From: Fragilaria crotonensis
Lineage: Eukaryota; Bacillariophyta; Fragilariophyceae; Fragilariales; Fragilariaceae
DNA length: 59,505 bases
NCBI GenBank assembly: GCA_022925895.1
Contig: JAKSYS010000378.1
Location: forward strand, 1 to 59,505
Direction: 5' to 3'
Made by a program: the position numbers and the translations under genes. Below, in pieces: positions 1-10,455 of the stretch; position 1 is the first letter of the stretch; the number at the start of each line of letters is the position of its first letter. Below the pieces are notes generated by a model. That model had not been told where the DNA came from and searched no databases. It worked only from the letters and a program-made list of their open reading frames with translations.

Positions 1-2744
1 AGATGGGAACATCTCACCCTGGGGGCTGACTGCGAGGCAAAATATATGCATACACCGGCCAAGTCTGGGATCCAGCTAGCATGAATATGAATGCTACAAA
101 AATATTTGTATTGTAAATACGAAATATTTGACTTAAAACAGTACTTGAAGTACTTGTAAAATGTACCCAGTATTCCAATGATCGGACATAATGGCGTGTT
201 CAATAAGGGCGGTACTACAATACTACTGTAGCTACTTCTCCTTACTGCTACAGATACGGCCTTACGGCGATCCATAACTGGCATCGATCCAATTACTGGC
301 GTACTGCAGTACACAGTATTAATGCTTGTGCACTAGTACATCGCCACCATGTATGAAAGTAATCGATCCTTTTGCTTTGTTGCAAGTAACTGCAATCTAC
401 AATTCAATGATGACAGCACATGAGCTGTGGAGTAAAGTTGAATTGATTTGGAACCATCGCCGGCAATCACTGCTTGCTTTCTTTAGTACAGTAAGTCGAT
501 TGCTACTGGACTACAAGGTACGGTAGATTTTGGTACAATAGATAGGTCACTGGAGACTGGAGTACTCGAGTACTCGAATGTAGTACAGTATCAATGTCAA
601 GTACAAGCTCCAGTTGACGACGCAGACAGAAAAATGTCACTCTGATGTTACACTACGATAATGTATGGAAAATTGGTCGTTGATTTTGTAGGTTAATGAC
701 ACCTACAAAACCTAATTCTTCCTGAGAAGAAAAATTCTACATGCAGTCGTAGTACGATTCTACTTGAATAGCGATTTGGGGGACGCATCCTCTCAGGTTT
801 TGTAGGTTGATTTTAACCTACAATGACCGAAAAAGGCAGTGGTGACGACCTACAAAACCAGGGGTTCTCACTTCTCACTATCATCGAGTCTGTGCTACTC
901 CGACCTCCAAGTATCGATTTGCCTTTATGTCCCTTTCCAACCTGACAGCTACCAGTGGTACTTGTTAGCTACTTGTACTGTAACTATAAATTCACCACAT
1001 ATTGGACCATAACTCAATCAATTCTCATCGGTTTTGAGAATTTTGAGTTTATTCAAGTTCAGAAAAATGCGTCATAACTGTCTGTCCACTCAGGTTGTTT
1101 GCTTGTCCTTTGCTTCAAAATTAAATGTCAAGCTTGCACCATCATAATGTAGCCAAACTACTTTATAAAATAATAAGGAACTGTGTAGCACATCATCATG
1201 CATAGAATACTGTTGCACTCAAAGTTGGAGCAATTTCATCAACCATGGTGATGGAAACAGACTTGAAAGTTTGAGGAAAATGTAGCCCTAAGAGAATCAT
1301 TTATAGCTGCAGTAGACTTATGATGATGCTTAAGTTGAAAGCACATCATAACTTTATGACACAAACACATTCAATGGATAACAAATCATGGAGCGACAAC
1401 GGCTGATCATCATTATCTATGTTTGGTACACAATGATGTACCATGATACCATCCATGGAGCACAAAAAAGGCAGCTGACAAAAGTGTGATATAGTAATAA
1501 CTGACAAACAATGCATGCTATTGTAATCAATGGGCAAAAGAATGCGTGATGTTGTGAGAAGATAAAATCTTGAATTGCAAGAATATAGTACTAACACAAA
1601 GGTTGTATATAGCACATAACGACGACTGTAAGAATGCGTGATACTCTTATTTCTCATAAAAAATAAACTTATTGGAGATTTCACCAAAAGATTAGCTAGA
1701 GAGCAGATTCCATTCTTATTGAAGCTCACACTAGTCATGATTCCATTCTTCTTGTTCCATGGATAATTAATCATTCTTCGTAAGTAAACCGAATTCGGAA
1801 ATGTAAGATGCCATCATTCAAAATGTGTGACCTAGTACACGTAGAAATTGTTCCATAGTCTCATATATTGTAAGTGACAGTTCAGCCACTTGATTTCAAC
1901 ACTCCCTCCTTTAGGCCTCATAGCCAAATAATTCTGCTGGCTTCAATTTTTGTTGGTTGGGAGTAGTAGTGTCCAGACAAGACATTGAACATTGAAGTAT
2001 CAAAGTTTTGAACTCCCAAGTTTTCCCATGAAAGTCAATGGCTGCTGAGTACATGATTGTACAACTGTGCTCAAGATCTGCATGACTGTGATTGGATACT
2101 CTGGATCACATTACAATTTGGATAAGACAAAAGGATGATGACTGCCCACTGAAATAGGGCAAGGAGGCTGAAGGACAGAGCCTTACTCAAGAATTGACTT
2201 AAAACATTCAGCTACAGTCTCAAACATCATTGTAAATTGCTTTGGCAGCATTCATAATTAAAAATGTCACTAATCTTGAGCAACGATTGGGGAGAAACGT
2301 GACAAATCCTAGAGAGCATATCCACCAAGCCAGTCCGGCAATGTCGACCACCACACAGACAAAGGGCTGTCCTTGGTGACATTTACAAGGAATTTGGAAG
2401 TATCTTCTTCCAGAGAGCATACTGAACGACTTCTACATCTTTCAGCGTCTTGCTGTCTTGCTTCGTCCATTTTCTATTGCCGGATGTGGGACGAAAGGAG
2501 CTCCAAGGTATTGCTTAAACGGTCCCATTTCACCTGATGTCCAATTGACGTTTCAGACCAATCCGGATGGCGATTCCCGTCAGTTAGCATTTTTCCATTA
2601 TCACAATTAGCCCACGGCATGTGAAGCAGAAGAGGGCGCACCTGCTGCCGTTCCGGGGGGTTACTGTTCGCGGTCGAATAGCGTCTGTATTTGAAGGATT
2701 GATAATGTGAACCCCAGGTGAAAAAATATAACCGTAAAATCGTC
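1..2744. other. Intergenic region without a supported gene
   Basis: Only short open frames occur on either strand, none with a recognisable domain or conserved motif and several starting without ATG. Base composition is AT-rich with many GTAC and AGTACT words. The only structure I see is the set of small inverted repeats near 682-859. Confidence 0.6.
682..859. repeat. Short inverted repeats built on TTTTGTAGGT
   Basis: TTTTGTAGGT at 684-693 faces ACCTACAAAA at 701-710 across a 7-base loop. The related arm GGTTTTGTAGGTT at 796-808 faces GACCTACAAAACC at 847-859. The two hairpins share the same arm, so they may be remnants of a tiny foldback element. No target duplication is evident. Confidence 0.5.
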
Positions 2745-2797
2745 TTAGGCCGGTGCTTACAGCGAACGAAACGTCCCGCAAAACAGAACGCCGCGTC

Positions 2798-3763
2798 TAC
2801 AGTCTACTCTCGATATTATGGGTACCCTGGTAACTGGCGAAAAGTGCCCATAATATCGAAACACCCATAATACATTAACACGTGATTTGTACGTGCTTTT
2901 TCAGTCCTGGCACAGTACAGTAGTGTTCTACTGGAATGAGTGTCTTGTACTAGTACGTAGTAAATAAGTACAGTACTGGAGTGCAGGTAATATAGCTCCC
3001 TCAAAACCTATGCACAATCAATAACTCATCAACAACAGCAACAACTAATGATACTTCTACAAATGCCTATAGTAATATGTGGTCATTATGGCAGCAGTAA
3101 CAGCTTGACTGGAACCAGGACATTAATGATAGATGAGATGCTATTGAGCCTACAATTGAGGTAGTAGCAATTGAGGATGCTATGAATCCACTGACAGAAA
3201 TAGCAAGGGTGTTGATCCCAATGATCCTCCACCTCATTAATTGCTCTCACACCCTGGCTGCCCTTGAGACCCTGAGGATGTTTCAAAGCAATCTTGGCTA
3301 GCTAGTACCTTGAATCAGAGCCTTACCAACAAAGATGCCAAAATGATGCAAATAGCAAGAGGGACACAGACATTTCAATCTAATCGAGAAGGCCGCAGTC
3401 AAGCATTTGCAGAAACAAGGTATCTCAACAAGTAAAGCTGCCAGCCAACTGTGCTTCATTTTTCTACTATGAATAAGCCACCCACAGATGAGGGCATTGA
3501 TGCACATCATGATGACTCTTCCTACTCCTCAGCAGCAAGTGCCACTGCAATACATGATGTCATAAGAGAGTAGCAATGAGTTCAACAAGCATAGGAACTG
3601 GCCATTGTTAGGCAGTCAGTGAAATGATCAACTACAGTACCATATACACAGTACACAGTATGGACGTGGTCTGTCCGTCATCGGACGTGGTAAATCCAGA
3701 ATAATGCCCATATTACCGAGAGTGCCCATACTATTTTGCCCATAATATCGCGAGTAGACTGTA
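2798..3763. mobile_element. Nested 966 bp TA-flanked inverted-repeat element (Tc1/mariner or pogo type, non-autonomous)
   Basis: Positions 2798-2822 and the reverse complement of 3739-3763 agree at 24 of 25 bases, beginning TACAGTCTACTC and ending TATTATGGG. TA lies at both tips (2798-2799 and 3762-3763), as expected for TA target duplication. The motif CCCATAATATCG recurs just inside both ends, a subterminal repeat pattern. The element sits inside the left inverted repeat of the surrounding 5.1 kb transposon, whose repeat resumes after 3763, so it inserted later. Small reverse-strand frames inside (3086-3510) show no recognisable transposase domain. Confidence 0.85.
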
Positions 3764-4319
3764 TTCCGGGGAAAAATGGTCCTTACAGCCCCCAAAACTG
3801 CCCCCGAATGGCGCGCGCGTTTCGGGAATCCGGGTAATTTTGATCGAAACCACAGAACGCCGCGGGCGTTCTGTGTGAAAGCCGGGTTCGCACGAAACGC
3901 AACAACCGAGTTTGTGTATGAAGTGCTACGTAATTAGAACTCGGACTAAATGGGACCAGACATGGGACGGTGTGGTACTACAGTATGCTGTGCCAATGGA
4001 GTACAATGCGAGTTGCGGTGCGCGGGCAGGCGGCTATTCTTGTCTTCGGAACTCATCTGATTGTCACCGATAACCGCATCCGATAGAAGCAGGATGACTA
4101 TAATGGACAGCTGACAGTTTGGCCATCGTAGCTCTGGTACACACCCCGTAGAAGTCCCAGTAGAACTTCATAACTTAATTGCTTGTTCAATTTTGACATT
4201 CCGGTATTTGCAAAGGTACCAATGAATAGCTCTTCGCAGTAGCTATTCATTTCCGCAATAATATTGTAACTTCTTTGTTCAGTGCAAGTCATATTTTAGG
4301 ATTTCGTGCAGCCAGCAGT

Positions 4320-7019
4320 ATGTTGCGTGCTTCGTGTTTCACCGGAAAGAAGAACGGTGAGCATTCGGAGAAGAAGCTCACCACAAGGAAGCAAAAAGAA
4401 GAAGCAAAGGTTAAAGGTGATATTCGTGGGTGGTTTGGTATCATTCCAAAGCGTCCAAGGGGTCGACCTAAGAAAAAAGACAAGGAGGACGATACACTGA
4501 GTACTAATGTTGGCACCAGTATAAGAGAGGACACTTCAAAGCGCACTGCTCCTGGCATTCTTGTGGAACCCGACCCCAAGAGAATGCGAGAAGGAGGTGC
4601 ATACAACAAGTGGGACAGTACTGAAGAAATGTTTACAACTCTGAAGACTGCCGTGATCAATTCAATCAACCCGAATGTGCCAGGATTGGTGGTAGATGGG
4701 CGAGTTGCCAGGACAACTCTGCGTCGGTACACACCGAAATTTGCATTAGCAGCAAAAGCCAATGGTGTGTTGCTCAAGAATGTGACGCAGGAAATGATAT
4801 TCTCAGGAGTGAGCAAGGCAAAAAACCCGCCTCTTTTGGCTCCCAGTGACTGGAAGTTCCTCTCGGAGATAGCATTGAGCCGTGATCTGAGGAGCAATGG
4901 CATGTCACGATCAGAAATGATCACAATGATCATGGAGCTTGCTCAATGTGCATCAAGAGAGCAGGCAAAGAACCACTTTGACTACCTTGTTCGAGAAGGG
5001 CATCTTAGTGGATTGAAAAGAGGTGGGCGAGTTGTGACGTGTCAGAAGACGACTACAAAGCGATCAGAAATAACAATGGAACAACAACTGAGATGGCACA
5101 CATCAGTTGATTTTGCACTATCGGAGCAGGTACGTCTAAACCTTCCGGCTGATGAGTTCGAACAAGTTAAGGAGCACTTCTTCTGCAACATGGATGAATC
5201 ATGTTTGTTAGGAAGCGATGGTACTGTCAAGGTTATCGGTGCGTCAAGTAAATCAAAGACCGAAAAAATCATGAGTGACTGTCGTGCATCTATCACTGTC
5301 CTGCGAACAGGTGCTGCTGGTGGTAGCTCTGGGCCATGGATCTTCCTTGCAGCAGGAAAGGATATGACATGTCGAGCATTGCAAAACATTGGAAAGAAAG
5401 AAGGTGTTCCTCCATATTCGAAGGTTTTTATGACGCCATCAGCATACATGACTGATCGCGTGTATGCTGATATTGCTCCTGAACTTGCCGATGGGATACG
5501 AAAGATGCCATTCATTTGTGAGCATCCATCATGGTGGGTTGTGGTTTGCCTTGATGGATTCGGAAGCCATGTGAATGTTCACGAGGCTCAAGAAGTTTTC
5601 TACAAGCGCAAGATCCTGATCCTGAAAGAAGAGGGCGACACGTCACACCTTAATCAGGCCTATGATCAGTCTGTTGCAAAAAATGATAAAGCAGGAATGC
5701 GAGCAAACCTGGACTTGATTCGTCCACATATAGGAACGCGCCTAGATCAATGGTACCTTATAATGATTGCGATCGAGGCTTTGAAACGAGTCAAAGCATC
5801 TGCATGGATAGATTCGTTCACTAAAGTGAACCTTCACCCTCGATTCCGGATCTCGTTCGACATGTGGCTAAAGAAAATTGATGGCAAGTTGATCCATCGT
5901 GATTATTTTTCAAACCGAACCAGTCTGTTTGATGCAATGCCTGCTGTTTGGAAAAAACTTTCTGTTGAAGATCGACATGCTGTTGTGGCTCTAATTGACG
6001 GTTTTTATGCTAGCAGCGAGTTTGACAATGTGCCTATCTGGACAAAGGGAAATGTTTTGCAGCTCGTAAAGTATGTTCCTCTTGGCGATGTTGGTAAGCT
6101 TCGCTCGTCTTTCCTTGCAGCAAAGATTGATCCATCTGTCTTTGTCCATGACGATGGCATGCCGAGGATGGGCACTGTACATCCAAGATTTGAGGAGGCT
6201 GCACCGTTGTTGCTGAAGGACCCCGATAAGGATGACGACCGGGACCAACAGCCCAAGATTGATCTCGTGTGCTCCTTGAGACCCCATGACCTTTTGAAAA
6301 AGTACACAGAGTCACGACACAACGTTGAAAATCAAAAATCCTACTTCCACCATATCACAAACTTTGTTGCCTGTGCAGAATCGTCAAGCGATGCAAATCT
6401 GGTTCCCTCAGCATATCTCGATGTCGATGTCAAAGCTGATCAGATCAAGCTCCTGAAGCCAACGCAAAAAAATGTTGTTATGGGATGTATCCTTCGAGAC
6501 ACAATGGGACCAGGTGCAGTGAAGCTGATTGCAAAGCGTCGGATTGATGCCCTAGACGGAAATGTTGGGAGCTACAGTCGTCTTCTTAATTCAGATGCCC
6601 GACTGGAGCAGATCAAGGAAGTGAATTCTCTCGCTGCTGCTGTTGCAGAAATAACAAGGGATAAAGATGATGCTAGGAAACGTAAGAAAGATGCAACAAC
6701 AGAGCAAGCATTGAAGAAGGCCGACAAGAAGAAGGCAGCAGAATGCTCCGAGGAAGCAAGGAGGTTGGAAGCAATGGGGTACCTAATTCCGATGATGGAA
6801 CAATTTGAAGCAGGAGAAAAAGACGTTTCAAGCCTCGATGCACTCTCTGGAAAGCTTCTCAAAGAAATTCTCAAGTATTACTACGATGTCAAGTTAAAGG
6901 GCTTAGCAACTATGAAGAAGGTTGACATGGTGAACGAGGTTGCCAAGCGATTGGTGCACCGGCATGATTCCTTGCCATCAGCACATGCTGGTTCAGTTGG
7001 CGAGGGAGATCGGCACTAG
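4320..7019 (+). CDS. pogo/DDE_1-like transposase, 899 residues
   Basis: Large single-exon protein of the 5.1 kb transposon. The start is the first ATG of the frame. The N-terminus is lysine-rich and holds an AT-hook-like RPRGRPKKK near residues 48-56. A DDE_1-type nuclease core is visible: CNMDES with D292, VVCLDGFGSHVN with D412, and SHLNQAYDQSVAKND with D449, giving a D-D-36-D layout. These resemble the pogo/Tigger pattern (VDE, LDGHGSH, LQPLD), which binds metal for strand cleavage. Residues after about 740 are a charged, lysine/glutamate-rich predicted coiled coil. The frame has no stops and all three acidic residues are present, so the gene may be active. Fungal and animal pogo transposases are shorter; the long C-terminus is not recognised. 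A domesticated copy is possible but the intact inverted repeats favour a mobile one. Confidence 0.8.
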   Translation: MLRASCFTGKKNGEHSEKKLTTRKQKEEAKVKGDIRGWFGIIPKRPRGRPKKKDKEDDTLSTNVGTSIREDTSKRTAPGILVEPDPKRMREGGAYNKWDSTEEMFTTLKTAVINSINPNVPGLVVDGRVARTTLRRYTPKFALAAKANGVLLKNVTQEMIFSGVSKAKNPPLLAPSDWKFLSEIALSRDLRSNGMSRSEMITMIMELAQCASREQAKNHFDYLVREGHLSGLKRGGRVVTCQKTTTKRSEITMEQQLRWHTSVDFALSEQVRLNLPADEFEQVKEHFFCNMDESCLLGSDGTVKVIGASSKSKTEKIMSDCRASITVLRTGAAGGSSGPWIFLAAGKDMTCRALQNIGKKEGVPPYSKVFMTPSAYMTDRVYADIAPELADGIRKMPFICEHPSWWVVVCLDGFGSHVNVHEAQEVFYKRKILILKEEGDTSHLNQAYDQSVAKNDKAGMRANLDLIRPHIGTRLDQWYLIMIAIEALKRVKASAWIDSFTKVNLHPRFRISFDMWLKKIDGKLIHRDYFSNRTSLFDAMPAVWKKLSVEDRHAVVALIDGFYASSEFDNVPIWTKGNVLQLVKYVPLGDVGKLRSSFLAAKIDPSVFVHDDGMPRMGTVHPRFEEAAPLLLKDPDKDDDRDQQPKIDLVCSLRPHDLLKKYTESRHNVENQKSYFHHITNFVACAESSSDANLVPSAYLDVDVKADQIKLLKPTQKNVVMGCILRDTMGPGAVKLIAKRRIDALDGNVGSYSRLLNSDARLEQIKEVNSLAAAVAEITRDKDDARKRKKDATTEQALKKADKKKAAECSEEARRLEAMGYLIPMMEQFEAGEKDVSSLDALSGKLLKEILKYYYDVKLKGLATMKKVDMVNEVAKRLVHRHDSLPSAHAGSVGEGDRH

Positions 7020-7441
7020 CAAGCTACTATTAGTTCTAGTCAACATCGATTGGTGCTGTCATTCAATAGCTTGTTTCTTCTAAAGTAATAGCTAAATTGA
7101 AAATCCCCCAATTACTTTGTTGTTGAGCAGAACCTGTTCTATCCAAAAATGCAATAAAAACTTAGCATTCGGAGACAATTCGATGTGCCTGCAGCACAGT
7201 ATCCAGTATCCTCATTTTACTAGTAAATTCATCGCGGGCCAATTGAGTCAGCTTAGGCAATGTGCGCCTGTACGGGAGGATTTACGGGAATTGAAATTTT
7301 GTGGAATATGCTTATTCGATTTCTAAATATGAAACAGTTTTGGAAAGCTCTTACCATGTTCTATCGAATGGCCTATTCAAAAAGTAAAATAAATGTCTAT
7401 GGGACGGGCAGGAATTTTTCGAAATATCCTGGGCCAACCTG

Positions 7442-7585
7442 TCATCCTGCTTCTAGATAAGCTCGTCGTTTGATCCGAGACGGCGAATCGTAGCATCCGA
7501 ACGAAACGAGCGCCTGCTTTTCTTTCACGAGCCGCGCGGCATGTCCGTCGAGTGCTTCTTGCGGTTTTTTGGCCCATTTGCTCAT
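7442..7585 (-). CDS. Possible 47-residue ORF on the opposite strand of the 5.1 kb transposon
   Basis: An ATG-started frame lies downstream of the transposase on the other strand, just inside the right inverted repeat. It begins MSKWAKKPQEALDGHAARL and is basic and predicted helical, unlike the low-complexity noise around it. It could be a second small element protein, an exon of one, or chance. I do not recognise a family. Confidence 0.25.
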   Translation of the reverse strand: MSKWAKKPQEALDGHAARLVKEKQALVSFGCYDSPSRIKRRAYLEAG

Positions 7586-7864
7586 GGCGGCAAATTTGTA
7601 CGACGAACGAAGTGACAAGCGACAAACGAGACGACTGATACACATGATACCTTTAGTACATTTTTAACGCAACTACATTCAACGCCTGATTTCTTTTACA
7701 CTTATTCATGTCAGTATAGTATATATAAAATGCTCTCCGATTCTGCGGTTTTGTGGTTATTTCTAGGGAGTACGCCTGTAAGGACCATATTTCACGTTTT
7801 CACAGAACAGAACGGGACGTCCGTTCTGCCGAAAACGTTTCGTTCACTGCAAGCACCGGCCTTA

Positions 7865-8540
7865 GGCCCGTTCTTTCCGTCGCAGAATCACCCGCAAAAA
7901 TCAGCCGCAATCGCACGCTTCGCACGCCCTTTTTGCGACTGATTTTTGATGACGGTTGGAAAGCCCTCGAAAAGGGCTCCCGCAGAATTTCATTCAGATG
8001 TGAACCGGATGAGGTGTTTTCTTCTGCCAAACATACAGATGAATGTCGACACGCCAACTGCATTGCACTGTCATACGTACAGTACCGTCATCACAATTCA
8101 GTGCATGTGTATGTACAACGGACAACGGCTACTACATCCTACTAGTATCTCGTATGTCATAGTCATGAGAGAATAAGAACAGACGCATGCATTTCATGAT
8201 TTATCCAATTTGAAACCATCAAGGAGTGATGTGATGAATGTGCGCATAGTAACGAGTGACACGTGACACAACAAGGGGACATTCATGTCGTTGTTACTGT
8301 AGGGCTGCGATACTGTACTATTTTGATGAGTGAATTAAAACCCGGATTTCTGCGGCTGATTTTTAAAAACCCGGATTTCTGCGGCTGAAAAACCTCCCCG
8401 AAACAGCCAGGAGGTTTTTCAGCCGCAGTGCTATTCATTTAGCCGCAGAAATTTTTGACTCACTCGAATGAAATTTGATTACTTCGACTACTGGTCTGCG
8501 GCTGATTTTGCGGCTGATTCTGCGACGGAAAGAACGGGCC
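7865..8540. mobile_element. 676 bp MITE with GGCCCGTTCTTTCCGTCGCA ends and TTA flanks
   Basis: The first roughly 26 bases from 7865 are the exact inverse of those ending at 8540, and similarity continues through a GCGGCTGATTTTTGCGG-like stretch. TTA flanks both sides (7862-7864, 8541-8543), fitting a PIF/Harbinger-like 3 bp duplication. The left TTA is also the right flank of the 5.1 kb transposon, so the two lie immediately end to end. The motif TCTGCGGCTGA recurs several times inside. No coding capacity is seen. Confidence 0.85.
8380..8427. repeat. Perfect 18 bp hairpin inside the MITE
   Basis: TGCGGCTGAAAAACCTCC (8380-8397) is followed after 12 bases by its exact reverse complement (8410-8427). 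The arm contains the element's recurring GCGGCTGA motif, so it may be an internal transposase-binding or foldback structure. Confidence 0.8.
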
Positions 8541-8728
8541 TTAGACATCTACTCCGAGTACGACTATGTCGTCCCTGGTACCAGTAGACAGTAGACTACT
8601 CTCCAATACCCCACACACAAAAATTGTTGTCAACAACGCACCTCACAGATTTTCACTTCAATCTATCTCATACATCCATTGCTGGTCGCTTACACACTTA
8701 CACACCCTTCGATCAGCCTCCTGGAAGG

Positions 8729-10274
8729 ATGAAGAATGGGCATGCCATGCTAGGTATGCTGGCAACGGCAATCGTTGCCTTCCAAGTTGGCTATATCCTG
8801 TCCGCTTGGAGTGACCTAAGCAGTGTTCCAAGTGTGGGACTCACCAGCCAAGCACATTTATTGGGCCACGGTCCGCCGCTTCCGGATGCTCTTCACGATG
8901 GGATTGCATCAACAGCTACTACGAATCATCATGTTGTACAAGCCGACATTCCCGTCTATTGGATTGAAAGCAGCCAGGATGATTTTTATGAACGAGTTTA
9001 TGGTGATCCGGAGACCCTCACACATTTGAGGCGCAATCTCACGGTCAAGCACTACTTTCCTCACGTTTGTGGGCTCTACCGATTCGATACGGACCGCTTG
9101 CCGACCGTTTCCGTCATTGTCACCCTTCGTAATGAACAACCCAACATGGTCAGCTTGACTGTGCATTCGATTTTGGGTCGAACACCCCCGTCTCTTTTGC
9201 AGGAGGTTATCATTATCGACGATTCCGATGAAAAAGTTACAGACGAGTTAGCAAAACTGATGGAAGTGAGCAAAAGGTTATTGTGATTCCAACAACAGAA
9301 CGAGAAGGGTGTGCTCGATCTAGGATTATCGGAGCTAAACTTGCCACTGGAACAGTCCTCATGTTTGTGGATTCGCACATCGAGATGTTATCGAGCACAT
9401 GGTACGAACACTTGGTCCTTCCAATTGTGGAAAACCCGCACACAATCACCTCGCAACAATTACAATTCCTAGGAGACCTTCCGAACCACACCTACGACGA
9501 CCCAACAAGTCGAGGATCGCATTACGGCGTCACCAATGAAAAATTCCATTTCAGTTACGTTTCCTATCGCTTCGCCGGCACCAAACACCAGGAACGCCCT
9601 CCTCCGGCGGCACCGTACGAAATGCCCTTTGCTCCTGGAGCACTCTTTGCCATTCGTCGTGATGAGTTTTGGCGTCTGGGCGCGTATGACATGGGCCTGT
9701 ACGTTTGGGGCGCCGAGAACATGGAACTCTCCTCAAAATTTGGCTCTGCGGAGGTCGGTTGGTGCAAGTGCCGTGCAGTGTGACGGGACATATGTACCGA
9801 ACTCACGATTCACACAAGTGGACCAATGACAATTTTACTGAGATTGAAGACAAATTGGGCATCCGTGGTGATGAAGAAGGAGCGTTTCGGTTGCGCGGTT
9901 CAAAAGCGAATGTCGGACTCATGCAACGCATATGGCTTCGCAATAACATTCGGGTAGCAAAACTTTGGCTTGGAAATTGGCGAAAGTATTACTATAAGGA
10001 AGTCTTTGGGTCAAAGGAGCTCTCCGGAGAATGGGCCAAGTTTGAGGATGAGGATCAGTTTATTTTGGAGCAGAAGGCAAAAAAGAAGGAAAATCGCTGT
10101 CGTGATATGGATTGGTATGACAAGCATGTGTATATGAGAATACTGGGAATCCATATCCCTTGGTATGCTGCTAGAGAGCGGGAGCGTAACATGAGCAGGG
10201 CAATCAACGGTGATAAGGCCAACACAAGTAGAGCACTCAAGTTCGGCGGGAAGACCCGAAAAGTGAAACAATAG
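8729..10274 (+). CDS. GT27-type polypeptide N-acetylgalactosaminyltransferase-like protein, two frame breaks
   Basis: The predicted type II Golgi membrane enzyme would transfer GalNAc to Ser/Thr to start mucin-type O-glycosylation. The first ATG is at 8729 and is followed at once by a signal anchor (AMLGMLATAIVAFQVGYIL). The GT-A core reads VSVIVTLRNEQPNMVSLTVH, then IIIDDSDE, then FVDSHIE carrying the metal-binding D-x-H, then PGALFAIRRDEFW and YVWGAENMELS, the family's Gal/GalNAc-T motif. The C-terminal ricin-type lectin domain of animal GalNAc-Ts is absent; the protein ends in a basic tail. The frame moves twice, near 9272-9275 and 9735-9738. Each lies at a run of four A, and one more A would restore a perfect family match, so both may be sequencing errors. 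It converges on the DysF gene. Confidence 0.75.
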
Positions 10275-10455
10275 CGCTCCCCAAGTACGACAACGATGTC
10301 ACAAGCGTGCAGTCAACCTGGCAGCAACTTGTTGATGTTCGCTTCACCGGCCAGCTTGACTGTCGCCGTCCACATAATGGTCTTACTCCGACGAGCCGGG
10401 CAGATCAGATCACATTGCACACTTGTCTCTATGCTCAAACTTGCACCCACGATAT

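Larger units (their letters stand above)
2748..7861 (+). mobile_element. 5.1 kb DNA transposon with long terminal inverted repeats and a DDE_1-like transposase
   Basis: The left end at 2748 (GGCCGGTGCTTACAGCGAAC) is matched by the reverse complement of the right end at 7861 (GGCCGGTGCTTGCAGTGAAC). Similarity continues inward with indels: ATGGTCCTTACAG recurs at about 3776-3788 and inverted at about 7771-7783. The left repeat is split by the nested element at 2798-3763, so about 50 bp lie before it and the rest after it. TTA flanks both ends (2745-2747 and 7862-7864), fitting a 3 bp target duplication. Subterminal palindromes around CAGAACG occur on both sides (near 3852-3876 and 7807-7829). 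The only large gene inside is the transposase at 4320-7019. A 3 bp TWA duplication is typical of PIF/Harbinger, whereas pogo-like enzymes usually use TA, so the pairing is unusual. Confidence 0.8.

Noticed and set aside
9250-9285. Tiny intron GTGAGC...AAG explaining the first GT27 frame break
   Set aside because: It would be only 11 bases long; a missing A in the adjacent A4 run is simpler.
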